DNA of 25,882 nucleotides from Dehalococcoidales bacterium (GCA_028718465.1 JAQULX010000003.1:1-25882); one strand, 5' to 3'; shown: positions 8,536-16,783, numbered from the stretch's first letter. Translations and numbers: made by a program. Notes: generated by a model from the sequence alone, not told the origin.

Positions 8536-9566
8536 TGAAGAATATTATAATCGGTTCGGTTAGTGAAGATGCAGGGAAAACCAGTATTATTGTAGGCCTG
8601 GCCAGGGCAGTAAATAAAAAATTCGCCTATCTCAAACCATTTGGAGACAGGCTGATTTACCGCAAGAAGCGTCTCTGGGACTATGATGGCGCGCTCATTA
8701 CCAATATTTTCGGACTGGAGCAAAGCTCTGAAGATATGACCATCGGGTTTGAGCACTCCAAGCTCCGCTATATGTATGATGAAGCCAGCACCAAAGCCAA
8801 GCTTCTGGACATGGCGAACAAGCTCTCCGGCAATAATCAGTTTCTGATTATAGAAGGCGGCAAGGACCTGACTCACGGGGCTTCGATACGGCTGGACACA
8901 CTCTCCCTTACCAGGTATTTCGACGGAAAGCTGATACTGGTCATCAGCGGAGATGAGGGCACAATCATTGATGATGTCACTTTTATAAAAAAATATGTCG
9001 ATACAAGCAACATCGACCTCAGCATAATAATTAATAAGGTCAGCAACCTGGAAGACTACAAAAACAACCACCTCCGGGACATCAAAGAGCTGGGAGTAAA
9101 TGTACTGGGCGTGCTCCCCTGCGAACCTGTCCTGACACAGTTCTCCATGAGCTACCTGGCAGAGAAGCTGCAAGCCCGCATAATCGCTGGGGAAAAAGGC
9201 CTGAATCAGAAAGTGAAGAACATACTGGTAGGCTCCATGTCCGGTGACGCGGCAGTCCGCTATCCTCTCTTTAAAACAGAAAACAAACTGGCGATCACTT
9301 CCGGCGATCGGGTCGACTACATCGTGGCCGCCCTGGAAAGCAGCACCGCCGGCATTATTCTCACCAATAACGTCATTCCGCCGCAAAACATCATTTCCAA
9401 GGCTTCTGACAAGAATGTACCAATGCTGCTGGTACCTTTCGATACCTTCGCCACAGCCAAACAGGTTGATGACCTGGTGTCTCTGCTGACCAAAGATGAC
9501 ACCGAGCGAATAGACTTGATCCAGAAACTGGTCGAGCAGAATGTGGATATCAATTCAATAATTTAG
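8535..9566 (+). CDS. P-loop (BioD/CobB-like) and DRTGG-domain protein, like the N-terminus of phosphotransacetylase
   Basis: The 343-residue protein opens with a dethiobiotin-synthetase-like P-loop, IIIGSVSEDAGKTS (residues 4-16), followed by LKPFGDR and a DLTHGASIRLD segment. From about 215 it has a DRTGG-type domain (KNILVGSMSGDAA ... ITSGDRVDYIVAALE). This pairing forms the regulatory N-terminal half of long phosphate acetyltransferases, but the catalytic Pta_AceA/PtxB part is absent. It also occurs as a stand-alone protein in anaerobes. The start is certain: AGGAGG at 8519-8524 and a TAATG junction with the synthetase stop. Given the operon, an acyl-CoA or nucleotide sensing role for the neighbouring synthetase is a reasonable inference. 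No enzymatic activity is proven by motif, and a BioD function is unlikely because no biotin genes are nearby. Confidence 0.8.
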   Translation: MKNIIIGSVSEDAGKTSIIVGLARAVNKKFAYLKPFGDRLIYRKKRLWDYDGALITNIFGLEQSSEDMTIGFEHSKLRYMYDEASTKAKLLDMANKLSGNNQFLIIEGGKDLTHGASIRLDTLSLTRYFDGKLILVISGDEGTIIDDVTFIKKYVDTSNIDLSIIINKVSNLEDYKNNHLRDIKELGVNVLGVLPCEPVLTQFSMSYLAEKLQARIIAGEKGLNQKVKNILVGSMSGDAAVRYPLFKTENKLAITSGDRVDYIVAALESSTAGIILTNNVIPPQNIISKASDKNVPMLLVPFDTFATAKQVDDLVSLLTKDDTERIDLIQKLVEQNVDINSII

Positions 9567-9592
9567 TCCAATATCCGTTCCCTTTATTCATT

Positions 9593-9626
9593 AATCCGGC
9601 AGAACAGGCTATTCTGCCGGATTTTT
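9593..9626 (+). terminator. Rho-independent terminator of the acyl-CoA operon
   Basis: A perfect 12-bp stem (9593-9604 with 9612-9623) encloses a 7-base loop and ends in a five-T run (9622-9626), 26 bases after the DRTGG gene stop. This is a textbook intrinsic terminator, separating the operon from the kinase gene. Confidence 0.9.
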
Positions 9627-9704
9627 ACTTTTGCATATCCCCTTTTCCCTTTTCTTCCTACCCCTTTATCAGGTAATAAATAAGTAAAGGAGATGGACGT
9701 AAAA

Positions 9705-10799
9705 ATGGGAAAAAGCCTGCGCGTTTTAATTATCGATGATTCCAAAGATGATACCCTGCTGCTGCTGAGAGAACTGAAGAAAAGCGGGTATGACCCGATC
9801 TTTGAAAGGGTCGACACCGCTCAAGACCTGATCGACACCCTGGAAAAGCAGCCCTGGGATGTAGTCATCTCCGATTATGTCATGCCGCAATTTGATGGTC
9901 TGAGCGCACTGGAACTGGTCCAGAAGACCGAACGCGATCTGCCTTTTATTATCGTCTCCGGAAAAATCGGCGAAGATACGGCGGTCAAGGCCATGAAGAA
10001 CGGAGCGTATGACTACATCATGAAAACTAACCTGACAAGGCTGGGACCGGCTATCGAAAGAGGGCTCAATGAAGCCTGTATCCGGCGGGAACGCAAGCTG
10101 GCAATCGAGCAGGCCCGCACACTATCCAGCCGGCTGTTGGAGGTCCAGGAAGAGGAGCGACGCAATATCGCCCGTGAGCTGCATGACCAGATAGGCCAAT
10201 CTTTGACAGCTCTCAAGCTGATGTTGACCAAAGCCATGCGCACCACCGGAAGCGACACCAGTTTGGTCCTTAACGAAGCACAATCGGTAGTCTCTGAGCT
10301 TATCCAGCAAGTAAGAGAGATGGCTTTGAAGCTCCGACCGAGTATGCTGGATGATATCGGGCTTCTGCCCACTTTGAACTGGCATTTCCAGAGATATTCC
10401 GTGCAAACCCAGGTAAAAGTACACTTCCAGCATAACTGCCAGGAAGAAAAATTCAGCCCGGATATCAAGACGGCGGTTTACCGTATCGTCCAGGAAGCTT
10501 TGACAAATGTCGCACGCTATGCCAGGGTCAAGGAAGTCAATGTGGTTATCCAGGCTTCGCCAAAATCCATCTACCTGAAGGTCGAGGACCACGGCTGCGG
10601 CTTCGATTTGTCACGGGCAGCCGGGAAAGCCTGTATCGGACTCAGTGGAATGCGCGAACGGGCTGAATTGTCAGGCGGCAAATTGACCATAAATACCAGT
10701 CCGGGGAACGGCACCTGTATCACCGCCGAGATTCCTACAACCAATCCTACCACCGATGAGAACATAGAGGAAGAATCGGTTTCCGGAATTGCTCTTTGA
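9705..10799 (+). CDS. Receiver domain-histidine kinase (HisKA_3/NarX-DegS type), cytoplasmic
   Basis: The 364-residue protein combines an N-terminal receiver (about 1-125: acidic pair IIDDSKDD, phospho-acceptor D57 in SDYVMPQFDG, Lys in YDYIMK) with a HisKA_3 dimerisation helix (EEERRNIARELHDQIGQSL, H160). A HATPase_c domain follows (VQEALTNVARYARV N box, VEDHGCGFD and GLSGMRERAELSGG G boxes). There is no transmembrane or PAS segment, so it is a soluble kinase probably controlled by phosphorylation of its own receiver. I chose the ATG at 9705: AAGGAG lies 12 bases upstream, whereas the ATG at 9693 abuts it. Neither neighbour is a NarL-type response regulator, so its output partner is encoded elsewhere. 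Confidence 0.92.
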   Translation: MGKSLRVLIIDDSKDDTLLLLRELKKSGYDPIFERVDTAQDLIDTLEKQPWDVVISDYVMPQFDGLSALELVQKTERDLPFIIVSGKIGEDTAVKAMKNGAYDYIMKTNLTRLGPAIERGLNEACIRRERKLAIEQARTLSSRLLEVQEEERRNIARELHDQIGQSLTALKLMLTKAMRTTGSDTSLVLNEAQSVVSELIQQVREMALKLRPSMLDDIGLLPTLNWHFQRYSVQTQVKVHFQHNCQEEKFSPDIKTAVYRIVQEALTNVARYARVKEVNVVIQASPKSIYLKVEDHGCGFDLSRAAGKACIGLSGMRERAELSGGKLTINTSPGNGTCITAEIPTTNPTTDENIEEESVSGIAL

Positions 10800-10952
10800 T
10801 GCCGAATTCAAAATGCACAATTCGAAGCAAATTTTTCCAATTACCAGATACCAAAGCCCGCCGCCCGGTGGTCCTTCGTCACCCCAGAGCGTAAGTAGTG
10901 GACTTCTTCAGTATCACACTGAACTGCCTCCCCAATCGTATACGGGCTTAAT

Positions 10953-10981
10953 TTGACGCCTTTTCGGCGGTATGCTACTAT
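10953..10981 (+). promoter_or_regulatory. Extended -10 promoter of the ribF-tyrS-serA cluster
   Basis: TTGACG (10953-10958), a 17-base spacer and TACTAT (10976-10981) with TGC at 10973-10975 form a strong extended -10 promoter. The predicted start, about 10988, leaves a leader of nearly 80 bases before ribF. I saw no FMN riboswitch signature in that leader. Confidence 0.7.
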
Positions 10982-11065
10982 GGAATCACTTTACATGTGA
11001 CACTCCCATCGAACGTGTTCATTTGAGGGTTTAGCTTCAGGGCTGTGCCAGCTCGGAGATGTAGA

Positions 11066-12007
11066 ATGCAAGTCGAGCAAGAGCTAGCCAGGTTCTCGTT
11101 TGGTTGCGACAGCCTGGTTACAATCGGAGTATTTGACGGAGTCCATCTGGGCCACAAACAACTTATTGCACGAACTAAAGAGCTTGCCAGTGAGCAAGGC
11201 CTATGCCCTCTCATCGTCACTTTTGACAAACACCCTCAGGAAATATTAACACCGGGAACAACACCGCCGTTCTTAACTGATGCCGCAGAAAAAGCCAATC
11301 TTCTTGAGAAAGAAGGAGCGGCAGCAGTAATTATGCTGACCTTCACCCGCGAATTATCTCAGCTAAGCGCCGTCCAATTTATCAACTGGCTGCGGACCAA
11401 CCTCAGGATGAAAGGGATTGTGGTAGGTCCGGATTTCGCCCTTGGCCACCGCGGAGAAGGGGATATTCCCACCCTGCGCAGGCTGGGAGAGGAAATGGGA
11501 TTCTCTGTTACAATCATACCGCCAGTCAGGCAAAACGGCGATATTATCAGCAGCACTGCTATCCGGCGCGCCATGGCGGAAGGCGATATGGAAAAGGTCC
11601 AGCGCTTCATGAGCCGGCCTTTCAGCCTCCACGGAAAGGTGGTCCACGGTAAAGGACGGGGCGCCGGCCTGGGATTCCCAACTGTAAACCTGCAAATTTT
11701 GCCCGGGCAGGCCGTGCCGCCCGACGGCGTTTATGCTACCCGCGCCCAAGTAGAAAATCTTACCTTCCCTTCCATCACCAATGTCGGCATGAATCCCACT
11801 TTCGGCAATACCGAACGCACCATCGAGTCTTATCTACTGGACTACCACGATAATTTATACGACCGTGAGGTAAAAATAGACTTTATTCGGAGAATCCGCG
11901 ACGAAATTAAATTTGATAACACAGAAGACCTGGTTAAACAGATATATGATGATATCCGCAGTACCCGGATAATTTTAAAGGTAGAGGCTGTAGCAAGAAA
12001 TGGATGA
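11066..12007 (+). CDS. ribF: Bifunctional riboflavin kinase / FAD synthetase
   Basis: RibF phosphorylates riboflavin to FMN and adenylylates FMN to FAD. The 313-residue product has the N-terminal nucleotidyltransferase signature VTIGVFDGVHLGHKQLI and the SSTAIRRAM turn, then the kinase domain beginning GKVVHGKGRGAGLGFPTVNL with PDGVYATRA and SYLLDYHDNLYD. The ATG at 11066 has GGAG 7 bases upstream; a GTG at 11045 in frame would extend it without conservation. The stop overlaps the tyrS start by 8 bases, so the two are translationally coupled. Both flavin cofactors would serve the flavodoxin and other redox enzymes. Confidence 0.96.
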   Translation: MQVEQELARFSFGCDSLVTIGVFDGVHLGHKQLIARTKELASEQGLCPLIVTFDKHPQEILTPGTTPPFLTDAAEKANLLEKEGAAAVIMLTFTRELSQLSAVQFINWLRTNLRMKGIVVGPDFALGHRGEGDIPTLRRLGEEMGFSVTIIPPVRQNGDIISSTAIRRAMAEGDMEKVQRFMSRPFSLHGKVVHGKGRGAGLGFPTVNLQILPGQAVPPDGVYATRAQVENLTFPSITNVGMNPTFGNTERTIESYLLDYHDNLYDREVKIDFIRRIRDEIKFDNTEDLVKQIYDDIRSTRIILKVEAVARNG

Positions 12008-13241
12008 TAATGTAAATCACACCCTGGACGATAAACAACTGGACTATCTGCTCCACCGTGGAGTAGAAGAAGTGATAGTCAAAGAGGACCTGATCGCCGC
12101 ACTCAAGTCGGGGAAAAAGCTCCGGCTAAAAGAAGGTTTCGATCCCAGCCGGCCGGACATTCACCTGGGGCATATGGTCGGACTGCGCAAGCTGCGCCAG
12201 TTCCAGGAACTCGGCCATCAGGTAATTCTCATAGTAGGAGACTGGACTGCCCAGATCGGTGATCCCAGCGGCGCTAATGTCACCCGGCCCATGCTGACCG
12301 AGGAAGAGGTCCGGAAAAACGCCGAGACTTACATGGAGCAGTTTTTCTGGGTAGTGGACAGGAAGAAGACGGAGGTCAGGTGGCAAAGCGAGTGGTTCGG
12401 CAAATTTAATCTCAAAGACGTCATCCAGTTGACCAGCAAATTCACTATTGCCCAATTCCTGGCGCGGGAGGACTTTGCCAAACGTTATGCCGAAGGCCGG
12501 CCGATTACCATCACCGAGTTCCTCTATCCCCTGCTTCAGGCTTATGATTCGGTGGCTATTCAGGCTGATGTTGAGTTCGGGGGCGGCGACCAGAAGTTCA
12601 ATTTACTGGTAGGCAGGGAGCTACAATCCATGATCGGACAACGCCCGCAGCAGATCTTCACCACTCCCCTGCTGGTAGGCACCGACGGTTTTCATAAGAT
12701 GAGCAAAAGCCTGGGAAACTATATCGGGGTTTCCGAACCTCCGCACCAGATGTACGGTAAGGTTATGTCTGTCCCGGACTCCCTGCTGATTAGCTATTTC
12801 GAGCTTCTTACAGATGTCCCGGATGCCGAACTGGATGACATTAAGCACAACATGGTCGATAACTCAGCCAATCCAATGAACTATAAGAAGCGCCTGGCAT
12901 ACGAAATCGTCTCTCAGCTTCACGGACCGGAATCCGCCCGGCAGGCAGAAGAGGAATTCGCCCGGGTTTTTCAGAAACGCGAGATGCCCGAGGAAATCAA
13001 AGAAGTGGCTATCTCTTTCAAGGAACTCAGCGGGGAAAAGGGCGGAATAGATATGAGCAAATTGTTAACAATTGCCGGACAGGTTAAAAGCCGGACGGAA
13101 GCCAGCCGGCTAATCAACCAGGGCGCTGTCAGTATCGACGGTGAAAAATTCACAGGTACGGTAGCCACTCTGAAAAACATGACAATTATCAAAGTGGGTA
13201 AACATCGCTTTGTGAAAATAATAAATAAAGATAATTCATAA
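12000..13241 (+). CDS. tyrS: Tyrosyl-tRNA synthetase
   Basis: This 413-residue class Ic synthetase charges tRNA-Tyr. The HIGH motif is HLGH (55-58) after GFDPSRPDI. The tyrosine-binding region includes YPLLQAYDSVAIQADVEFGGGDQKFN, KMSKS is at 233-237, and a C-terminal S4 RNA-binding domain (KSRTEASRLINQGAVSIDG) closes the protein. The HLGH/KMSKS form and length match the TyrZ-like bacterial subgroup. The ATG at 12000 overlaps the ribF stop; a second in-frame-less ATG nearby (12004) is out of frame. No T-box leader was seen, and the overlap leaves no room for one, so expression should follow ribF. Confidence 0.96.
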   Translation: MDDNVNHTLDDKQLDYLLHRGVEEVIVKEDLIAALKSGKKLRLKEGFDPSRPDIHLGHMVGLRKLRQFQELGHQVILIVGDWTAQIGDPSGANVTRPMLTEEEVRKNAETYMEQFFWVVDRKKTEVRWQSEWFGKFNLKDVIQLTSKFTIAQFLAREDFAKRYAEGRPITITEFLYPLLQAYDSVAIQADVEFGGGDQKFNLLVGRELQSMIGQRPQQIFTTPLLVGTDGFHKMSKSLGNYIGVSEPPHQMYGKVMSVPDSLLISYFELLTDVPDAELDDIKHNMVDNSANPMNYKKRLAYEIVSQLHGPESARQAEEEFARVFQKREMPEEIKEVAISFKELSGEKGGIDMSKLLTIAGQVKSRTEASRLINQGAVSIDGEKFTGTVATLKNMTIIKVGKHRFVKIINKDNS

Positions 13242-13261
13242 TAGATACAAGGAGAATTTAG

Positions 13262-14350
13262 ATGGCACAGTTACGTATTCCAGGTCCAACTCCCCTTCCA
13301 CCTGAAGTGTTACAGGCAATGAGCAAACAGATGATCAATCACCGCGGCAGTGATTTTCATAAGATCATGAGTGATGTCACCGCCAAGTTAAAGCACATTT
13401 ACCAGACAAATAATGATCTATATATTCTCACCAGTTCAGGGACCGGCGGCATGGAAGCGGCGGTGGTTAATATGCTTTCACCCGGAGACAAAGTTCTGGC
13501 GGTCTCGATCGGTAATTTCGGTAACCGGTTCGCCAGTATTGCCCAATCTTTTGGCGCTGATGTCAAGAAGCTGAGCTTCGAGATGGGCACCGCGGCCGAC
13601 CCGGAGATTGTCCGGAAAGCCTTACAGGATGATCCAGGCATCAAAACAGTCCTGATTACTCACAATGAAACATCTACGGGTATTACCAACGATCTGGCTT
13701 CACTGGCAAAGGCAGTGAAAGAATTTAATAAATTACTGATCGTGGACTGCGTCAGCAGTATGGGTTCGATCAACTGCCCGGTAGATGAATGGGGCATCGA
13801 TGTAGCCGTTTCCGGTTCTCAGAAAGGCTGGATGGCCCCTCCCGGACTGGCTTTTGTCAGCATCAGCCCCAGGGCATGGGAGGCTTATGCCGAAGCCAAA
13901 ATGCCGCGGTTCTACTGGGATTTCGGCCGGGCCAAGAAGTATCTGGAAAAAGAGGAGACCCCCTGGACCCCCGGCATCACCACCATTTATGCACTGGCTA
14001 CCGGGCTGGACATCTTAATGAAAGAAGGCTTACAGAACATTTTCGACCGCCATGCCAGAGTGGCCAAAGCCACACGGGAAGGCGTCAAAGCCCTCGGCCT
14101 CAAGCAGGTCGCCGATGAGAGGTATGCCTCCAACACGGTTACCGCAGTCTGGCTGCCCCAGGGCATCGAATACAAAGCCCTGAGCAAGCTGATGCGGGAG
14201 GAAAAGCAAGTTATCATTACAGGAGGCCAGGATACCCTGGAAGGGAAGATATTCCGCATCGGTCACCTGGGCTGGGTCAACGAGGCGGATATCAAAGAGT
14301 GTTTGGATGCTTTAAAATTTGTACTTCCCCAAATGGGGTATAAGCTATAG
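13262..14350 (+). CDS. Class V aminotransferase (serine-pyruvate/alanine-glyoxylate type), probable phosphoserine aminotransferase role
   Basis: The 362-residue PLP enzyme starts RIPGPTPLPPEVL, typical of the AGXT/serine-pyruvate branch. It has the phosphate-binding TSSGTGGMEAA turn, HNETSTGITNDL, the cofactor aspartate in IVDCVSSMGS and the Schiff-base lysine K188 in SGSQKGWMAPPG. AAGGAG lies 8 bases before the ATG. It sits 37 bases before serA and no classical SerC is present. It therefore probably transaminates 3-phosphohydroxypyruvate to phosphoserine. Serine-glyoxylate or alanine-glyoxylate activity is the alternative, and the sequence alone cannot decide. Confidence 0.88.
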   Translation: MAQLRIPGPTPLPPEVLQAMSKQMINHRGSDFHKIMSDVTAKLKHIYQTNNDLYILTSSGTGGMEAAVVNMLSPGDKVLAVSIGNFGNRFASIAQSFGADVKKLSFEMGTAADPEIVRKALQDDPGIKTVLITHNETSTGITNDLASLAKAVKEFNKLLIVDCVSSMGSINCPVDEWGIDVAVSGSQKGWMAPPGLAFVSISPRAWEAYAEAKMPRFYWDFGRAKKYLEKEETPWTPGITTIYALATGLDILMKEGLQNIFDRHARVAKATREGVKALGLKQVADERYASNTVTAVWLPQGIEYKALSKLMREEKQVIITGGQDTLEGKIFRIGHLGWVNEADIKECLDALKFVLPQMGYKL

Positions 14351-14387
14351 CCAACGATGAGACTCTATTAGTGAAAAGGAGAAGAAT

Positions 14388-15962
14388 ATGAAAGTCCTTG
14401 TGGCTGATCCGCTTTCAAAAGAAGGTATTGAGATCATAAAGGGCGCTGCTGAGGTAGATGTCAAAACAGGGCTGAAGGAAGCCGAACTGATTCAGATAAT
14501 CTGCAATTATGAAGGACTGGTTGTCCGCAGCCAGACCCAGGTTACGGCACCGATAATCGAGGCCGGGAAAAAGCTGATCATCATAGGGCGCGCCGGAGTC
14601 GGCGTAGATAATATCGATCTGGAGGCGGCCACCCGCCAGGGAATCATCGTGGTCAACGCCCCTACCGGGAATACCATTTCCGCCGCTGAACATGCCATAG
14701 CCCTGATGTTATCCCTGGCCCGTCATATTCCCAATGCCAACGCAGCCCTTAAAGCCTGCAAATGGGAAAGAAGCAAGTTTACCGGGACCGAGGTGAGAGG
14801 GAAAACCCTGGGTATTATCGGACTGGGAAATGTCGGCTCCGCCGTCGCCCGCCGGGCCCGCGGTCTGGAAATGAAAATCATCGGTTATGATCCCTTTGTT
14901 TCTGAGGACCGCGCCCGCAATCTTCAGATTGAGCTGGTTTCACTGGAACAGCTTTATAAAGAAGCGGACTTCATTTCCCTGCACATCCCCCTGAATGCCC
15001 AGACGCGGGAAATGATCGGCGCTAAAGAACTGTCCATGATGAAACCGACAGCCCGTATCATCAATACAGCCCGCGGCGGTCTTATCAATGAGGAAGCTCT
15101 GGCCGATGCACTGAAAGATAAAAAGATTACCGGAGCGGCTGTAGACGTTTTCCCGCAGGAGCCCTGCACGTCCAATTCTCTATTCAGCATGGAAAACGCG
15201 ATTGTTACCCCGCATCTCGGAGCATCCACTGCTGAGGCTCAAGTTACGGCTGCCAGTGATGTAGCCGAGCAAATCGTGGACGTTTTCAAAGGCCTTGCCC
15301 CCAAATACGCAGTCAACGCCCCCTTTATTCCACCCGAGATGATGTCTGTACTCTTTCCCTTCATGCAAATCGCCACCAAGATCGGCAAGCTGTCCGGCCA
15401 GCTAAGTGAGGGGCATATGAACTCTCTCACCATCAAATACGAAGGCGAGCTTACACAATATGATACCAATGCCTTAAAAGCGGCTGTGCTGAACGGTATA
15501 CTGGAAAACATCAGCGAAGAAAAGGTCAATATGGTCAATGCAAACATGATCGCCGGACGCCGGGGATTGACTGTAACAGAGCAAAAAGAAGCCGACTGCC
15601 AGAACTATGCCAGCCTGATCACTGCGGTGGTTACCACCAGCAAAGGAAAGCAGGAAATCTCCGGGACTGTGCTCCGAGGAGAACCGCATATTGTGCGGGT
15701 CAACGATTACTGGATAGATTTTATTCCTACCACCGGGCCTTTCCTGTTTGTAGACCACCAGGACCGCCCGGGGCTGATTGGTGCGGTGGGCAATATCACA
15801 GGGAGCGTCGATGTCAACATCAGCGCCATGTATGTCAGCCGCCAGAAAGCCCGTGGAAAAGCCCTTATGATTCTGGATCTGGATGAGAAACTCCCGGCTG
15901 AAGTCATAAAGAAAATCCTGGCTATTCCGGATGTCTATACTGCCAAAGCCATCGCCCTCTAA
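14388..15962 (+). CDS. serA: D-3-phosphoglycerate dehydrogenase, long form with ACT domain
   Basis: SerA oxidises 3-phosphoglycerate to 3-phosphohydroxypyruvate with NAD+, the first committed step of serine synthesis. The 524-residue length is that of the long form. Substrate/NAD domains cover 1-310 (GRAGVGVDNID, NAD loop GLGNVGSAVARR, catalytic R229 in NTARGG, E258, H276 in TPHLGAST). The intervening ASB domain spans about 320-445, and a C-terminal ACT domain (DRPGLIGAVGNITG) covers about 455-524. The ACT domain normally gives serine feedback control. The ATG has AAGGAG at proper distance. serA ends the plus-strand run; a perfect stem-loop lies about 100 bases downstream. Confidence 0.97.
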   Translation: MKVLVADPLSKEGIEIIKGAAEVDVKTGLKEAELIQIICNYEGLVVRSQTQVTAPIIEAGKKLIIIGRAGVGVDNIDLEAATRQGIIVVNAPTGNTISAAEHAIALMLSLARHIPNANAALKACKWERSKFTGTEVRGKTLGIIGLGNVGSAVARRARGLEMKIIGYDPFVSEDRARNLQIELVSLEQLYKEADFISLHIPLNAQTREMIGAKELSMMKPTARIINTARGGLINEEALADALKDKKITGAAVDVFPQEPCTSNSLFSMENAIVTPHLGASTAEAQVTAASDVAEQIVDVFKGLAPKYAVNAPFIPPEMMSVLFPFMQIATKIGKLSGQLSEGHMNSLTIKYEGELTQYDTNALKAAVLNGILENISEEKVNMVNANMIAGRRGLTVTEQKEADCQNYASLITAVVTTSKGKQEISGTVLRGEPHIVRVNDYWIDFIPTTGPFLFVDHQDRPGLIGAVGNITGSVDVNISAMYVSRQKARGKALMILDLDEKLPAEVIKKILAIPDVYTAKAIAL

Positions 15963-16050
15963 GCAGTTATTATCAATGAAATAAGCAGGAGAGGTCATCA
16001 AAGAGAATAAGAAGAAAAGACGAAAATAGATGACAGGACATGGTCCCACG

Positions 16051-16089
16051 TAAAAGAAAGCAGGCGGTCATTATCAAATGACCGCCTGC
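16051..16089 (-). terminator. Terminator of the HspR/zinc-ribbon operon (possibly also blocks serA read-through)
   Basis: A perfect 13-bp stem pairs 16060-16072 with 16077-16089 around a 4-base loop. On the minus strand it is followed by TTTCTTTTA, 34 bases after the zinc-ribbon stop. On the plus strand there is no T run, so it favours minus-strand termination. The region 15963-16050 otherwise shows nothing recognisable. Confidence 0.75.
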
Positions 16090-16122
16090 CCTGTTCAACG
16101 GGTCCGATTGGTGTATAAATAG

Positions 16123-16284
16123 TTAGACCTCTTTCGATTCTTTTTCCTCATCCGATTTTACGGTCGAGACTCTTTCCATCTCGCGCTCATAACCGCATTG
16201 TAAACACTTCTCATAACAATTCCCCATGTCTTCATCAATATATACATCGCCCTGACATCGAGGACATCGCTTCATGTTCCACAT
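16123..16284 (-). CDS. Small zinc-ribbon protein downstream of the HspR-like regulator
   Basis: The 53-residue product carries CPRC near the N-terminus and CYEKCLQC about 15 residues later, a four-cysteine zinc-ribbon arrangement, then a charged Glu/Lys/Ser tail. I chose the ATG at 16284 because a full AAAGGAGGTG lies 6 bases upstream. A longer frame to 16335 would overlap the preceding gene and displace that ribosome site. It begins 22 bases after the HspR-like stop and is followed by a terminator, so both form one operon. The function is unknown; a nucleic-acid or protein-binding accessory role is only a guess. Confidence 0.75.
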   Translation of the reverse strand: MWNMKRCPRCQGDVYIDEDMGNCYEKCLQCGYEREMERVSTVKSDEEKESKEV

Positions 16285-16306
16285 ACCGGCACCTCCTTTG
16301 GTATCC

Positions 16307-16696
16307 CTATTGCTTCTTGAGGGAAATCCAGGCATACTCCTCTGTATTATGCCCCAGCACCGTGCCCAAAACCATTAGACTTTCGTCCAATGACTTTAGC
16401 AACTGCTTTCTCCTGTTCGCGCTAAGGTCTGTTGAGGCCAGTTGCTTCCGGACATTTAAGACCGAATCATGAAGTTGAAGAGCCACCTTGACTCCGGCCA
16501 GGTTTAAACCAACATTATCTACCAGATGTTTGATTGTTCTCAAGCGGGCAATATCTTCATCCGAATACATCCGGAGTTTCTTGCACCTGGACGGCTCCAA
16601 CAGACCGGCGCGCTCATACTTGCGCAGCGTCTGGGGGTGCATCCCCGTCAGCATCGATGCCACACGCATAATATAAACACCATTAGTTTGTCCCAT
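16307..16696 (-). CDS. hspR: HspR-like MerR-family transcriptional regulator
   Basis: The 129-residue protein has the winged-helix MerR head with the HspR pattern VYIMRVASMLTGMHPQTLRKYERAGLLEPSR ... RMYSDEDIARLRTIKHLVDNVGLNLAGVK. A short helical tail follows and there is no effector domain. HspR represses heat-shock operons, often with DnaK as co-repressor, but no dnaK, grpE, dnaJ or clpB is in the window. The 53-aa zinc-ribbon gene follows directly. A consensus sigma-70 promoter lies upstream and a perfect palindrome sits between it and the divergent MerR gene, suggesting autoregulation. The name rests on HTH similarity; the regulated genes cannot be read from here. Confidence 0.85.
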   Translation of the reverse strand: MGQTNGVYIMRVASMLTGMHPQTLRKYERAGLLEPSRCKKLRMYSDEDIARLRTIKHLVDNVGLNLAGVKVALQLHDSVLNVRKQLASTDLSANRRKQLLKSLDESLMVLGTVLGHNTEEYAWISLKKQ

Positions 16697-16729
16697 ATAC
16701 CCTACCCTGCCTTTCTTCGCCTCTGCTCA

Positions 16730-16758
16730 ATTATAGATTATGATACATTTCATGTCAA
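16730..16758 (-). promoter_or_regulatory. Full-consensus sigma-70 promoter of the hspR-like gene
   Basis: The minus strand reads TTGACA (16758-16753), a 17-base spacer and TATAAT (16735-16730), a perfect match to consensus. The predicted start, near 16723, leaves a leader of about 26 bases. Such a strong promoter implies tight repression. Confidence 0.85.
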
Positions 16759-16783
16759 ATATTCTTATATTTTTACTCAATAT

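Noticed and set aside
10870..10925. Possible third, degenerate copy of the dispersed repeat (GTCACCCCAGAGCG...) and a small TTCAGT-ATCAC-ACTGAA hairpin
   Set aside because: Similarity to the other copies is too weak to claim, and the hairpin has no T run, so it is not a terminator.
10988..11065. FMN riboswitch before ribF
   Set aside because: The leader is too short and shows none of the conserved RFN-element blocks.
16697..16783. HspR HAIR element (CTTGAGT-N7-ACTCAAG)
   Set aside because: Only isolated half-site-like CTCAAT words are present, with no paired half at the required spacing.
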